A DNA stretch of 64,000 nt from Macrobrachium rosenbergii (taxonomy: Eukaryota > Arthropoda > Malacostraca > Decapoda > Palaemonidae). This document shows positions 22,568-34,760 of this stretch, in pieces (positions within the stretch are counted from its first letter, which is position 1; each line of letters starts with the position of its first letter). The notes beneath the pieces were generated by a model. That model saw only the letters and a list, made by a program, of their open reading frames with translations, ran no database searches and had not been told where the DNA came from. The DNA lies in the NCBI RefSeq assembly GCF_040412425.1, contig NC_089742.1:71760506-71824505 (forward strand). The letters are read 5' to 3'. The translations under genes were made by a program, and so were the position numbers.

Positions 22568-24643
22568 CTGTAATAATAACAGTATATGAACCTACTAATT
22601 TAAAGGACTTCAAACTATAGTAGGTATTGGAGTATATTAAAATAATTTATACCGGACCTGCCGGAGCATTCCGGCGGAGCGATAAATTAGAGCAAAACAT
22701 AACCACACTAGATCAAGGAGCGCCGGAGATAGTACGGCGGAGTAGGACCTTAATCTAGGATTATGCAACTCATAATAGTAATTTTACTTAAGAATAGATA
22801 CTGCCGGAGCCCGGCAGCAGGCCTTAGTTTATACCGGGTCCACTGAAGCATTCCGGTGGGGTAAAAAACTAGAGCAAAACATGATATATGCATAAATTAT
22901 AACGGCACTAAGTAACTGGTTAACGATATAGGATAACAATACACTGGAGGTCGCCGTGTTCCGGCGCAGACCCCTCCGGGATCCCGTACCTCTGACAATT
23001 GGTTACAGCGGGTAAGGCAGGGTAAATCATTACCATTAGTCATTACACAGCTAGAGAGCTAGATGTGACTAAAGCCAACCCTCGGAAGACCAAAAGCACC
23101 GGAGGCAACGGGAGGGCCGGGGACGGCGGAGCGGAATTAGCGAGCAAGTATTTGAACCCTGAAAGTGATCGGAGTACAGCTCGATCCACTGGAGAGCGAA
23201 CCAACGAAACACTAGCCTAGCGGATGACACTAGGACGGGGCCCAGGAGGGTGGGTGACTCTCAACTGGGAACCCGACCAGTCCCCCTCCGTGTGACAATC
23301 GGAGAGACCGACGTTCCGCACGTGAGGAGATGACATACCACTGGCAAGACGGGGGGGGGGAGGTTTATACCATACTTGGAAAGTGGGACCGAGTTTTATT
23401 GTTAACAGGATGGGGGATACCCCCCCACACACTGATTGTAACTCCCTGCGGGGCGCCGAAACAAACGTATCGACTACCTATTCGTAGGGAGACTCATGAC
23501 ACTCACCTGAGTACTAGGGAAGGATAGGGTAACAGCATTAATCTAAAGTAATCACCAAACTCTCACCCTCCTCATGAAGGCGAAGCCTAGACAATGGGGG
23601 AGGAGAGAAGGAAGAAGGAGAGGGTTGAAAGGGAGAGAAATTCCTGTAACATAGTCCAACCAGCAACTGACCCATAGGGTAGGAGGGCAATGCTCGAAGA
23701 AGATACCCCACATTGTTTGTCTTCTCTCTCTCCCTCATCAGAGGGAGGAGGGGACAGGGGTTTCAGATACTCCAGCAAACCCAAAACAAGCGGTAAGGCG
23801 GATGGAACAACAAACAGGAACTCCCTCGACCAGCCTACCCCTCCCTCCCCCGCTCAAGCGACATAGTCAGGAGAGATGGGAGCTAAGACAATGCGAAACC
23901 TAACCTGAATGGCCTAACCCACCGATTGGAACGAGAGGGTTAGGCTAGGATCCCCATTTCTAATAAATATCATTAAAATTAACCAGTTTACATATAAGTA
24001 CCCGTAATATGAATAAATATACAAAATTAAAAGAACTTGCGCTAAGCGTATAGCCTAACTGAGCAAGGCGAACAGGAAGTAGGCAGCCATTAGACTGCAC
24101 CTGACGCTGAGCTTGGATCATAATAAAGCTAAATTATTCATGACATCCAATACACCATAGGTCAGAAGCTGACAAAAGATAGCACCACCCTGGAGAGGGA
24201 ATCTACTTGAACGAGAACCTGGTATATGCTATGAATTAACTATAAGAACCAAAATAAGAGGAGGAGGCCTCCGTAAGGAACAGTGCTAATCAAGGTACCA
24301 GGACCTGCTCGACATAGAAAAACATCTCCAAAGGGAACTTCTTGAAGGGGAATTATAAAACCTGAATAAAAATATAAGCGACCGAAAGAAACCCTTGCAG
24401 AAACCAGCTGCAAGAGTGTACTTCAAGGTGGTCATGGCTGAGGCGGCGAACGCCGGGGAGCATCCGATATATGACCCTGTAAATATTAATTTACGGGCCT
24501 ATAAGAGCCTCACAAGTAGTAAAAACCCCACAAGAAGATGGTACTTAACTTAGATACAGTGAAGTTACTTGATGCCATGATGAATATAATCCAAAATTAT
24601 CCAAAAAAGGAAGCAGCACAAAAAAAGCTTTAAACCCAAGCAC
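22568..24643 (-). other. DIRS-A leader region
   Basis: No supported coding region. It contains repeated GC-rich dyads built on CCGGA and TCCGGCGG (near 22655, 22720, 22802, 22835 and 22947), similar to those upstream of gag in B and C. Many short open frames here are shadows. It may hold upstream exon(s) feeding the acceptor at 22568. Confidence 0.6.
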
Positions 24644-24957
24644 GTGCTAGAATGGAATGAGTTCAGATGGCGCTGGGGTCGTCGGTTGGCGGGCGGGTGA
24701 GTGTGGGCGCTGGATCGGCTCCCCATGTTCCGGGGGTTTTGTCATTGGGATATCTTCAGAGTGCGGTCTTGTGGCAGTGACAACAATCACTCACCCTTAC
24801 CTATACCGACATCTATTTTATTATAGATGATCGATCTGGGGTAGTAACCCCAGCATTCCTAATAGCTTTTTTCTCTGGTATATTTAGCAAAGTATTTACC
24901 TAGAAATATGTGCTGGATGGATATTTCACCGGCTGACACAGGGACGAGCTCAGAAAA
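24644..24957 (+). repeat. DIRS-A right (5') terminal inverted repeat
   Basis: Inverse of 9971-10311, ending CAGGGACGAGCTCAGAAAA. It abuts TGCAATG of the flanking DNA. Confidence 0.9.
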
Positions 24958-26092
24958 TGCAATGTAAACAACTGTTAAAAGTTGCATTAAGGCTGAAAGG
25001 TAATAATTTTATTATGAATGAAATGCATGCCATGGCTCCTTGATCTCTTGTTTAATTGAAAAGATAAGGATTTCTCAAATAGTAGAATATTTGAATAAAC
25101 TTTTTACTAAGACCTGACTTCTTTTTTAAATATGCGTATACAGTATATACAATATATATAGCCTATATTATATATAAATGCGTCAATAAACGTGAAAGCG
25201 CTTGGTACTGAACTTCTGCCTGTCTTTTTCCTGTGGGATTCACTTATACACTGAAGTCACGTGCATCTACTGTGATTTTTTAAGCATATATTATATAAAT
25301 ATACAGTACATACATACACAGGTAAACCCCCTCTATTAGCGGGGATGCGTACTACACCCCGCTGCAAATAGCTAAAATACGCGGATACTTAGAACCCTTT
25401 TAAAAACACTTAGAACAGCCTATTTTGATAGTTCAAACACAAAAAAACTCTAAACATGCTTATACAGATCGTTTGTTAGAAAAAACATATCTCGAATATA
25501 GCCTAACCTACACTAGGGTATTCAGCACCATGTATAGAAATATGGTAGCCTAGCTACTCTATAAATTATACTCTAAAGGTACATGGTATAGTAATTGTTA
25601 ATAACAGCTAATTCTGGAGGTTCATGCAGAGTGACTTATGAACACATAGAATATGCATCTTTTCCATGGATCTTTTAAAATTTTATGCTTTAATTCATTG
25701 TATCCAATAATATTGTATATATTATATTGCTCTTGTAGTATAAATTCCAATTAGTGTTTTTGTTTGGAAATTGATTACGCGGTAAGTTTATTTTGCCGTG
25801 TTTAACTCACTTCAGAACGCTTTTCTTGCTTCTAGTTAGTGTAATGAATCTCTAGATACTTTATTTATATGGGGCAAGGTTACTTTTCCTTATATGAACT
25901 GTTTTTAAGTCAAAATATAACTTAAATACGTCTCGTTGTGAAATTAATATAGCTATTTTTTTCATTAATAGATGACGTTGGCCGTTTGAGGGATGTTTGT
26001 TATGTGTAAAAAAAAATGATTCTATTCGCTATTTTCACTTCATTTCATCATAATACAAGCTTTACGTATTTATTGTTAATCAGCGTAAAAAA
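24958..26092. other. AT-rich spacer between DIRS-A and DIRS-B
   Basis: Apart from the pogo-like MITE fragment at 25318-25470 and TA-rich stretches near 25140-25190, I see nothing that can be named. Confidence 0.5.
25318..25470. mobile_element. pogo-like MITE, partial copy 1
   Basis: Begins CAGGTAAACCCCCTCTATTA, with GCGGGGATGCGTACTACACC and AAAACACTTAGAACAGCC. It matches the start of the copy at 59750-59991 and the inverse of the copy at 49451-49804. The 3' part is lost. Confidence 0.7.
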
Positions 26093-26428
26093 GGGATTTT
26101 GACAAAGGAAAAATCTATTTCTGAGGAAGGCCCCGTGTCACCTGGTGAAATTCCATACTAACACGAATTTCTAGGTATAAATTGCTAGATATACCAGAGA
26201 AAAAGCTTTCAGGAATGCTGGGGTTACTACCCCCAGATCGAGCGTCTTCCTAAGGAAGACGTCAGTATAACCAAGGGTGAGTGAAAGGATCACAACCACA
26301 GAGCTACACTCGATAGACATCCCCATGTCAAAACCCCTCGAAGAGAGCGGTGAGCCGTTACAGCCCCCACACACAGGCGTCCGCCAGGCCGCGACACCAG
26401 CGCCACCTACTTCATTCCAGACTAGCAC
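26093..26428 (-). repeat. DIRS-B left (3') terminal inverted repeat
   Basis: Begins GGGATTTTGACAAAGG. From about 26140 it is the inverse of 34114-34430, including ATACCAGAGAAAAAGC and GGGGTTACTACCCCCAGATC. Confidence 0.92.
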
Positions 26429-26480
26429 CACCCCAGGCTTGGCATGTGCAAGTAGGGGAGCGGAAGCCACTTCTGGGAGG

Positions 26481-26572
26481 GTCACCGGGTGACCACGGGG
26501 CCTTCCTCAGAAATAGATTTTTCCTTTGTCAAAATCCCTTTTCTGAGTCCAGCCCGTGTCAGCCGGTGAAAT
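26481..26572. repeat. DIRS-B internal complementary region
   Basis: 26481-26538 is the reverse complement of the left terminus and 26539-26572 is the reverse complement of the right terminus. The join between the halves (AAAATCCC/TTTTCTGAG) is the inverse of the junction seen at 34430/34431. Confidence 0.9.
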
Positions 26573-27096
26573 AGTGATAGAGAATCATGCCAAGACTGCA
26601 AACTACAAGGAAACAAAAGGTGATCTGAAGAAAAACACAAGCTATGGAAATGGATTTAATGAGGATATCTCTCACATAAAAAAATGAATATTAACATGAA
26701 AATACAGTAATACGACCTTAAAAGTAGAATACAAAGTCAATACACCAAACAATATGGCAGGTAAAATACATTCAAAAATACTTAAGATTATAAGGCAAAA
26801 TACATTCAAAAATACTTAAGATTATAAGAAGTAAATATGAACTTATAACTAAACATAAGAGAGACATCTACAACACGAGAAAATATATGGGGTACATGGA
26901 GCAAAATAAAAACACCCCAGCACCCCTAAGACAATCCAAAATTACAGCATGTCAAAATACAGTCCCCAAAAGATAATAAAAAGACAATAATAATATCAAT
27001 ATGAGGAGCAAGGCAGTGAGGCATGATCATCCAGAAGGGCAGCCAGAGAAGTAAATGAGGCAGGGGGGAGGGGGAAGGATAAAGGATAATGGATAA
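26573..27096. other. DIRS-B 3' untranslated region
   Basis: AT-rich with no coding signal. A roughly 45-bp direct duplication (GGCAAAATACATTCAAAAAT and ACTTAAGATTATAAG) lies at about 26758-26830. Confidence 0.65.
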
Positions 27097-28192
27097 TTAA
27101 GGTGGGGAAATGACACTCCCCACAGCCACTGTAGAAAATTTCAGGGCTTCGAGTGATTTTAAATAATGGCGTTTAAACACTAGAGATGATTTCCAACCCG
27201 TATATTTGGTAAGTTCTGAAAAATCCATATTATGAAAGTAATTAGTGGAAGTAGCTACTGCACGAATATCATGAACCTTAGGGACTGAATCCGGGTTAGC
27301 TTGTTTAATGAAATACAGAATTTGTTGCCTTATTGCATTTAACGAAAGAGTTCCACCTTTCTCCCTGATAAAAAGAGGACCCGACTTACATTGAGGAGTT
27401 CTTAAAAGGTAAGACTTTAAGGTATAGACTGGGCATAAGGACTGCTCCTGTGGAAGGGGCACCACCTTCCAAGGAGACCACCTGTCTTGAGGGTCCTCAT
27501 TTTTAGCTGAAAATCTATGATCAGGAGAAAGGAGGGCTTCTCCGGACGGGAGGAAACTAACAAAATCATCACCTCTAGAGAGAGCCGACAGCTCTGAAAT
27601 TCTGGCACCTGAAGCCAAGCTAATCAGAAATAAAGTTTTCCTTAACAGATCCAAATAAGTGCATTGAGAGTTGTCAGTCTCAGATGCTAACTTAAGCACA
27701 TCATTGAGGAACCACGTAACAGAATGTGGGCGTGATACGGGTCTCAGACGAGCGCATGCTCTAGGAATAGATGAAAAGTAAGAATCTGTAAGGTCAATTT
27801 TAAAACCATATAAGAATACCTTCTTCAGGGCTGACTTAGCTGTGGTAATAGTGGCCGGGGCAAGGCCTTTTTCAAACAATGATCTAAAGAAGGTAACTGC
27901 TAGGTTAGTAGTCATGGTTTGGGCTTCAGATGTCTTCAAAAAAGAGGCCAATTTCTTGACTGCTGAGTCATATTGTCTGAGAGTAGAATCTCTCTTGTCT
28001 GATTCTAAAAACAGTGTTAACGGGGTCAATGTTTGCTCCCCTTTGAGCTGCGAACTTTATAAAGTCCATAAAACTAGGGCATTCTGAATTCTTGAGGAAG
28101 CTGACACAGTCTTGGTTTGTACTGTTTGGGTCAATTTGGGATTGGGAATCCGAAGACTCCGCAACCTGAGTTCCTGAAGAAGAGGGAACCAA
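27097..28192 (-). pseudogene. tyrosine recombinase of DIRS-B, catalytic core intact
   Basis: A 310-residue open frame (28029-27097) covers the core-binding and catalytic domains. The first catalytic Arg is in SGARISELSALSR, the box-II motif is HDIR (27262-27273), and the nucleophile Tyr is in RHYLKS (codon 27163-27165). A GWKSSLVFKRHY context precedes it, as in other DIRS recombinases. The N-terminal roughly 60 residues (FLKNSECPSFMDFIKFAAQR) are in another frame (28192-27990). A one-base loss near 28010 relative to copy A explains this. The enzyme would recombine circular element DNA with a target or another element. It is the least damaged enzyme in the window. Confidence 0.9.
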
Positions 28193-30092
28193 TTGCTCTT
28201 CGGCCAGTACGGGGCTACCAGGGCTAGTTGACCTTTGAATGACCTGAGTTTGTGCAGTACTTTCAGCAGCAAATTTATTGGGGAAACAGATAAATCTTCT
28301 CCCAATTGTTCCAGTCTATGGTCATTGCGTCCGTGGCATCGCCTGAGGATCCAGGTTCGGGGCCACATAACAGGGAAGCTTGAAGTTGCTCTCCGTCGCG
28401 AACAGATCCACTTGGAGACCGGAACCCGGCGGCAAATCCAATTGAAAGACTCTCCGTCCAGAGACCACTCCGTCTCCAACGGAGTGGTCCTGGACAGGGA
28501 ATCCGCCACCACGTTCCGCACCCCCCTAGGTGGGTGGCTGACAGATGCCAGCTGTGCTTGTTCGCCAGGGAGAAAATAGCTACCATAACCTGGTTTACGC
28601 GACCTGATTTGGAGCCGCCCCTGTTGATGCAATGAACTACCACGGCGCTGTCCAACACCAGTCTGATATGAATCCGGCGGGGGGGGCGGATTTTCTTTAA
28701 GGTTAGAAATACCGCCATAGCTTCCAGGGTGTTTATATGGAACCTTTGAAACATTGTAGACCACGTTCCTTGTACTTTTGTTTTGGCGAATACCCTCCCC
28801 AGCCACTTAATGAGGCGTCCGTGTGAACTACCAGTGCCGGAGGAGGAACTGAAGCGGAACTGTTTTGGACAGGCCGCTGACTGTGGACCAAGGCCGCAGT
28901 CTTGCCTTTAAAATCCGGGGATGGAGGAGACCTTGTCTCTGAGCCTGACATTGGCTCGACTCCGCCACACTCTGTTTATGTCTTTTAGTTTTGCTTTTAA
29001 GAGCAGGTCCGTCACTGAGGCAAATTGAAGGGAACCGAGGATTCTTTCTTGGGCCCGACGGGATGCTGCTTTGTCTCTCAGGAATTTCCTGGTAAGGGAG
29101 GCTATCTCCTTCCGCTTGGGAGGCGGGAGGGATAACGTGTACGAGGACAGATCCCACTGGAGACCCAGCCACTGAAACCGGGACTCCGGAGTCAGGCAGG
29201 ACTTCTCTCTGTTCAGTTGAAAACCTAACGACTCCAGGAAGTTGATGACCGTGGCCGTGGCCTTCCGGCATTCTAGAACTGTTGGTGCCCAAATTATCCA
29301 ATCGTCTAGGTACGCTGCTAGGGATATCCCTCGGGACCGGAGTTGCTGAACTACCGTGTCCGCCAGTTTTGTAAATATCCTGGGTGCAATATTTAGACCG
29401 AAAGGCATGACCCTGAAGGAGTAGGCTTGATTCCCGAGTCTGAAACCCAGGAACGGAGAGAAGCTCCGCGCAACCGGGACGTGATAGTAAGCATCTGAAA
29501 GATCGATGAGATGGCTCCACGCGGAAGTAGAGTCCGTACCTGTGCTACCGTAAGCATGCGAAATTTGTCGCATTTTATGTAATGATTTAGACGCGACAGA
29601 TCCAGAATCACTCTTTGCTGATCGGAGTCTTTCTTGGGAACAGTGAACAACCTGCCTTGAAATTTTAGGTGCCTTACTTTCTTTATTGCTCGCTTGTTGA
29701 GCAGTTCCGCCACATAGTCCTGTAGGACTCTTGAGGGTGGCTGGTAAAACCTGATCAGAGGAGGGGGGGTCCTTGGTCCAGCTCCATCCTAGACCTTTGG
29801 ACACAATGTTGTGTGCCCAAGGGCTGAAGGACCACTGGTCTCTGAACCAGTAAAGGGGACCACCTACCTGACTGATCTCAGTGGGAGGAAGCGGGTTTGT
29901 TTCCTCTACCACGTCCAGGTTTACCTCTTGGGGCGGTGTTGGACTTGCCTCTGTAAGGGGTCCGACCTCTTCCCCCCCTTGCACTCCTATTAAGGCCGTG
30001 AAAGAACCCACGGCCTTCATAGGTAGGATTGTACGCCGGTGAGGCAACGTACGAGGGTGCAGCAAGGGAATGGGCTGGTTGGACCAGCACAT
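28193..30092 (-). pseudogene. RT/RNase H polyprotein of DIRS-B
   Basis: The RT fingers (KKVRHLKFQGRLFTVPKK and RVILDLSRLN) are in the 29713-29393 frame. The flanking parts, including LYWFRDQWSFSPWAHNI, LSDAYYHVPVARSFSPFLGF and the catalytic YLDDW (29298-29312), are in the 30092-28908 frame. RNase H starts near 28860 (HTDASLSGWGGY) and continues in the 28754-28275 frame (FHINTLEAMAVFLTLKK and VLDSAVVVHCINRGG). The downstream domain with LVAPYWPKSNWFPLLQE lies in the 28806-28057 frame. About four frame changes make it non-functional. RT overlaps the gag end by more than 200 nt in the +1 frame. Confidence 0.85.
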
Positions 30093-31921
30093 ATTGTTGG
30101 GGATGAGCTTTAGAGGTGGAGGGCTGCGCGACTGCTGAGACCAGGACAGCTTGAACTACCGTCTGATGATGAGGCCTCTTGTGTCTCCTGAACCGCTTAC
30201 CACTCTTAGTCTGGGGGCCGCCAGATTCTGGGGTCTTACGCTTGTAAGCTGAGATACCCCAGCGAGACCGAAGACTCTGGTTGGCTCTAGTAGCCTCCCT
30301 CAGCACACTGGCTACCTCTTCTTCTGGGAAGAGGTTAGGGCCCCAGATAGAGCTCTTCATGAGCTTGTTAGGCTCATGACGTATGGTGGCTTCAGCAAAG
30401 ATGAATTTCCTGCATTCTAGCTTAGCCATCATGAAGTCAAAAAGGTCTGTCTGAAACCCTGCTAACAGGGATTTAGCCAGAACCTGAAAGAAGGGCTCAT
30501 CTGCACAGGAGACGGCAGTCGCTTCTGTGAGGCAGACGGAGTTCAAGGACCGGGCTAGCCTAGTCCGGGCCTCAAATTCTGTCTTCAGCAGGGCTTCCGG
30601 GAGCTTAGGAAGCTGCTCGCTGAACTGGGTAGACGCACAGTAAGCGTCCAGCTTTCCCACAGTAAAGGTGGATGGGGCGTCACTCCAGAACTCCTCACCC
30701 CCTGGGAATACCAGGGATGTGGAGTCTGTCTCCCTTAATTGAGGCAAGGGGTTGCCGTCAAAGCATGCTCGAGCCGTAGCCAGAGCCACTTTATTTAGGC
30801 ATGGAGTCGGCAACTTATCACCCAGGGCGAACATGGTGTAGTTGCCCTTGAAAGGTGTAAGCTTTGTTTTGTCTGCCTGCCACTCCGTAAGAGTGCGCAG
30901 GAGAGCCGACTGAGCTTGTTCCCTAGGGAAGATCACTGTCTCTCTAGGGACCTTGTCTGAGCGTACCCAGGCTTCCTCCGTCAGCCTAACGAAGCCTGGG
31001 TAAGGGGGCAGGAGATCGGGAGGAAAGAACTCAAGTTCCTCTAACCGTCTCGTGCCAAGACCTTCAACAGTCAAAGTACCCTCGTGCTGAATGGCACAAA
31101 GGGCAAAACGCCAGGGGTTCCCGACATCGAAAGGAGGGAGATCAGCCGTGTCAGGGATAGCATACTGTGGTTCGACTCCGCCGGGGCGAGCCATTCCCAC
31201 CAGTATATTATCATGGCTGGTAAGTTTCTCAGAAATTTTAGAGAACTTTGACTCGACCTCCGCCGAGAACCTCTCGAACAACGAGTTTGCAAACGCCTCC
31301 GGGTCAAAGGCAGGCTGGCGAGGAGGGCTTGGTTTTGATGCCCTCTTACTCGCGCCTTTGCCGGAGGTTCCAGGTTTGCTCCCGGAGGCTACAGGTACGG
31401 GGACCCTTAGCCTTCGACGGGGGGAAAGGAGATGCTTTCCTGGAAGACGAGGACTTAAAGCCCTTCGCCTTCCATGAAGTCTTCAGCTTCAACTTAGGGA
31501 CAGCTGATGGAGCCCTGTCATCCAAGGTGGAAGACTTAACAAAACCTGAAAATGAAGACACAGAGGAAGATGGGGAATCAAAAAGGGCGCCCGCCCCCGC
31601 AACCTCACTTACCTCGCTACCTACCACTCGGTCCGGCTCTGTGTTCATCGGTTCCAGGTCCAAGTCTAACGCGGCGACATCCTCCGACACCTCCGCATAA
31701 AGGATGTCCTCTTGGGGTGGCTGGGTCGCATCCCGGATCTGCTGAATGATGGGGTTGGCCAACTCCTCGGGAACCGCAGCAGCCACCCGGGCGCCGGGGT
31801 AAAGCAGGTCCCGCAACTTCGCGTCAAGGACATAAGGCTTCCCCGACGGAACATTTCTTCCGAACCCAGCCACCCAGGCGCGGAGAGACTCAAGGGAAGT
31901 CTTCTTGGAAGACTCGTCCGC
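29878..31921 (-). pseudogene. DIRS-B gag exon 2
   Basis: Starts at 31921 after the TCTCTTACAG acceptor with ADESSKKTSLESLRAWVAGF. A one-base frame change near 31330-31380 moves the reading to 31281-29878, which is open for 467 residues. It holds FDVGNPWRFAL, GLGTRRLEELEFFPPDLLPP, RLTEEAWVRSDKVPRE, CRKFIF, ATRANQSLRSRWGI, a basic KRFRRHKRPHHQ patch and a Gly/Arg-rich tail (GRGRGNKPASSH) to the stop. The core is strongly conserved with A and C. The basic and RGG-like C-terminus suggests RNA binding. Confidence 0.87.
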
Positions 31922-32026
31922 CTGTAAGAGAACGGACAATTAGGGTTGAACGGAAAAATAAGCCCGAAAACCATATAAGCACTACACAGATATGAGGGAC
32001 GTAAGAAATGAGAAGCTATATCTTAC
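31922..32026 (-). other. predicted spliceosomal intron in DIRS-B gag
   Basis: 105 bp, donor GTAAGA, acceptor CCGTTCTCTTACAG, phase 0. Same position as in A and C. Confidence 0.82.
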
Positions 32027-32197
32027 CGACTCGTCCTGGATGCCAGTGCACAGAGCGAAGCAAACCTCACAGCCGTCGGGGTGCCAAACAATGAGATCAT
32101 CCAACCGGACCGCACAGCCAGCGTGGGTCCGGCACACCACATGCCCATACGGTTGCTGGAGAGAAGCGGTGCATCCCGGCTCCTCACAACGAACAGT
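32027..32197 (-). pseudogene. DIRS-B gag exon 1 (Cys/His domain)
   Basis: Exactly 171 nt, as in A and C. It reads TVRCEEPGCTASLQQPYGHV, then VCRTHAGC and WHPDGCEVCFAL, a Cys/His-rich module. It starts with ACT directly after a consensus acceptor (ACTTTTTTACACTTACAG), without an ATG. An upstream coding exon or a lost start codon is implied. Confidence 0.78.
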
Positions 32198-34113
32198 CTG
32201 TAAGTGTAAAAAAGTACATGAACCTACCACTCTAAGCAACCTAAAGCTGGAAGGCCAGGGTATTTCCGCTTATCACCGGAATGCTCCGGTGGAGAGAAAA
32301 ACCCCTCGTCAGAGACGAGACCACCAAGCCATAACTTAAACAGAGTGGAAGGCAAGATACTCCCGGTCACCGGAATACTCCGGCGGAACAGAAAGTTTGA
32401 GACAACAGGGACCCACCACAAGGGCTGCCAGCAAAAAAGACGGCGGAACCCCAGGGTGGAGCACCGGACTCAATAAACACATAAAATAAGTGTAGTGGCG
32501 GAGTGAGAAGCTCACTCCACCAGATAATATAAATATATATAAGATACAAGTGATGGTAATAATGAGATAATCAACTCCGGAGACCGGAGGTATCCCTCTC
32601 TCCCTCTCACTCCCCCTCTCTCGAACCTCCCCGCCAGAGAAACAAAGGTGGGTGAGGTGCCCGTCATGAAAGGCCAAGTATAATATAAGCCGGAGCAGGC
32701 GTCAACAACCCAACCAAAGCAACCCGACAGAGAGTGGACAAGACCAAAGAAAGAATGTTCGAAACCCGCTCGATCTTGGAGAGTGGCAAACGAAACATCA
32801 AAACAAACACAGCACTGCCGGGGACTAGTTCTGGGAGGGAACGAATCTCTCCACCAGAGGAAGTCCCCAACTCGGAGAAAACACCATCTAGCGTCACCCG
32901 CACGAGAAAAGGCAAGAGCTGGCCTGAGATGAGGGGGGGAGGGAGGGTGGTGGGGTAGGGAAGAGGAGTAGGCTAAGAAGAATGAAAACAGGAGACAAGG
33001 GAAAGTAATTCACCCGCTCGACTGCAATCACACGCCACGCCAAGAAACATAATATGAGCTTGGCAGGACAAGCCTACTCCTGAAGGAAGGGATGCGACCA
33101 AGAACTCAACGCCCGACTCCTGACTAGGCAAAGCCTAGGTGAACACCCGTGCTTAGGCATGGCCTAGGCTAACGGAAAGGAGTAAGGGGAGGGTGGAGGA
33201 AGGAATAACAGGGAGAGAAATTCTGTGCTGAGAACCAACCAGGACTGGAAAGGAGGGGGCAAAAAGAAAATAGCCTAGAGGAGGCACACCCAATGAACTC
33301 TACCCCTTCGAAAAGAAGGGGGAGAACAAAGGGGGCTCACTCTGCCACCCCAAAAACGGCCATGGAGGAAACAGCGACAAAACTCCCTCAACCCGATGAT
33401 CCGCCCCACACCTAACCTATGAGGAGGGCGAGAGGACAAGGAAGCAATACGAGCCTAACATTATGATAGGCAAGGGAGAAAAACCCACACACAATATAAA
33501 ATAAAAACCATTACAATAAACACAATATACATAAAAATTATTTTCTAAGAATAATGTGCTCATGCAAGGTGCATAGCCTAACTCCGAGGAGCAGCCAGAC
33601 ATAGAGCTGACGCTACCCCAAAGAGGCAACAATATATATATATAGCACCAACGCAAAAATATATAATAATAATAATAGTAAATAAGTAAGACCAACTGGG
33701 AACTCATCCTGGAGGGGAGACCTAAGCGGGGAATGACGGGAACCCTATAGGGGGGACTCGTTATGGGGGTCATTAAATAAAATAAAACTCCAATAAAACC
33801 CCCGTCTAGGAAACACCGCCAGGAAGAGATCCGGGGGGAAAAGATAATTAATATAACGACAAGGAGACAACCCCGACAGAAAAGACTGAAGGGGCAACCT
33901 CACGGTCGGCATGGCTGGCTAGGGGACGCCGTGGTGGCCATAAACAACAATCTCATAATTGTGAAATATGGACAGATGCAGCCAAACTTATCGAAAAACC
34001 CCACAATAAGATGGTACTTAACTTAGAGATGGTGAAACTGCTAGAAGACATGGCAAAAAGCAGGAAAACACCCAAAAAAGCACAAGCACAAAAATCTCGG
34101 TGAAGATAGTCAC
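32198..34113 (-). other. DIRS-B leader region
   Basis: No supported gene. GC-rich dyads with ACCGGAATGCTCCGGTGG (32275) and ACCGGAATACTCCGGCGG (32370) occur close to exon 1. Overlapping open frames on both strands look like shadows. Confidence 0.6.
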
Positions 34114-34430
34114 GTGCTAGAAAATGGAATGAAGTAGGTGGCGCTGGTGTCGCCGGCCTGGCGGACGCCTGTGCATGGGGGCTGTAACAGCTCACCACTC
34201 TCTTCGAGGGCTTTTGACATGGGGATGTCTATCGAGTGTAGCTCTGTGGTTGTGATCCTTTCACTCACCCTTGGTTATACCGACGTCTTCCTTAGGGAAG
34301 ACGCTTGATCTGGGGTAGTAACCCCAGCATTCCTGAAAGCTCTTTTTCTCTGGTATATCTAGCAATTTATACCTAGAAATTTGTGTTAGTATGGAATTTC
34401 ACCGGCTGACACGGGGCTGGACTCAGAAAA
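34114..34430 (+). repeat. DIRS-B right (5') terminal inverted repeat
   Basis: Inverse of the left repeat, ending GGGGCTGGACTCAGAAAA at 34430, with no spacer before element C. Confidence 0.92.
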
Positions 34431-34760
34431 GGGATTTTGACAAAGGAGAAATCTATTTCTGGGGGAAGACCTGTGTCACCCAGTGAAATGGTTCCAATAG
34501 CACTCATTTCTATAGGTATAACTATTGCTAAATATACCAGAGAAAAAAGCTATCAATAATGCCGGGGTTACTACCCCAGGATCGCTCATCATAACGGTGT
34601 CGGTATGCACTAGGGGTGAGTGGACTCCACTATCACAGGTCTTCGTCCAATAGACCTCTCTATTCTCAAAGTCCCAAATTTGGGTGTGCCGTACTAAGGA
34701 TTGCCTCCCCGCTCACCCACTAGGCGTCATCACGCGACCGCCACGTCATTCCAATTTTAG
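34431..34760 (+). repeat. DIRS-C terminal repeat (5' end)
   Basis: Shares GTGTCACCCAGTGAAAT, AAATATACCAGAGAAAAAAG, GGGGTTACTACCCC and GGGTGAGTG, in order, with the left repeats of A and B. It is more diverged beyond about 34620. Confidence 0.8.

Larger units (their letters stand above)
9971..24957 (-). mobile_element. DIRS-type retrotransposon A, full length but split by a LINE
   Basis: A minus-strand element of about 8.46 kb once the nested LINE (14045-20571) is excluded, close to the 8.34 kb of copy B. Read from its 5' end at the right it has: right terminal repeat (24644-24957), a long leader, gag exon 1 (22397-22567), an intron, gag exon 2 (22268 leftward), the LINE insertion, the gag end, RT/RNase H (about 13840-11990), tyrosine recombinase (11962-10925), ICR (10364-10455) and left terminal repeat (9971-10311). 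Several frameshifts and the insertion make it inactive. Confidence 0.9.
26093..34430 (-). mobile_element. DIRS-type retrotransposon B, structurally complete
   Basis: 8,338 bp with all DIRS parts in order on the minus strand: 5' terminal repeat (34114-34430), leader, gag exon 1, intron, gag exon 2, RT/RNase H, tyrosine recombinase, 3' untranslated region, ICR and 3' terminal repeat (26093-26428). It is the best reference copy in the window. Frameshifts lie in gag, in RT and at the recombinase N-terminus. Its right end joins element C directly. Confidence 0.92.

Noticed and set aside
26171..26574. Several 70-104-codon frames within the DIRS-B left repeat
   Set aside because: They lie in the terminal repeat and ICR, and equivalents appear inverted at 33953-34198. 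No coding support.
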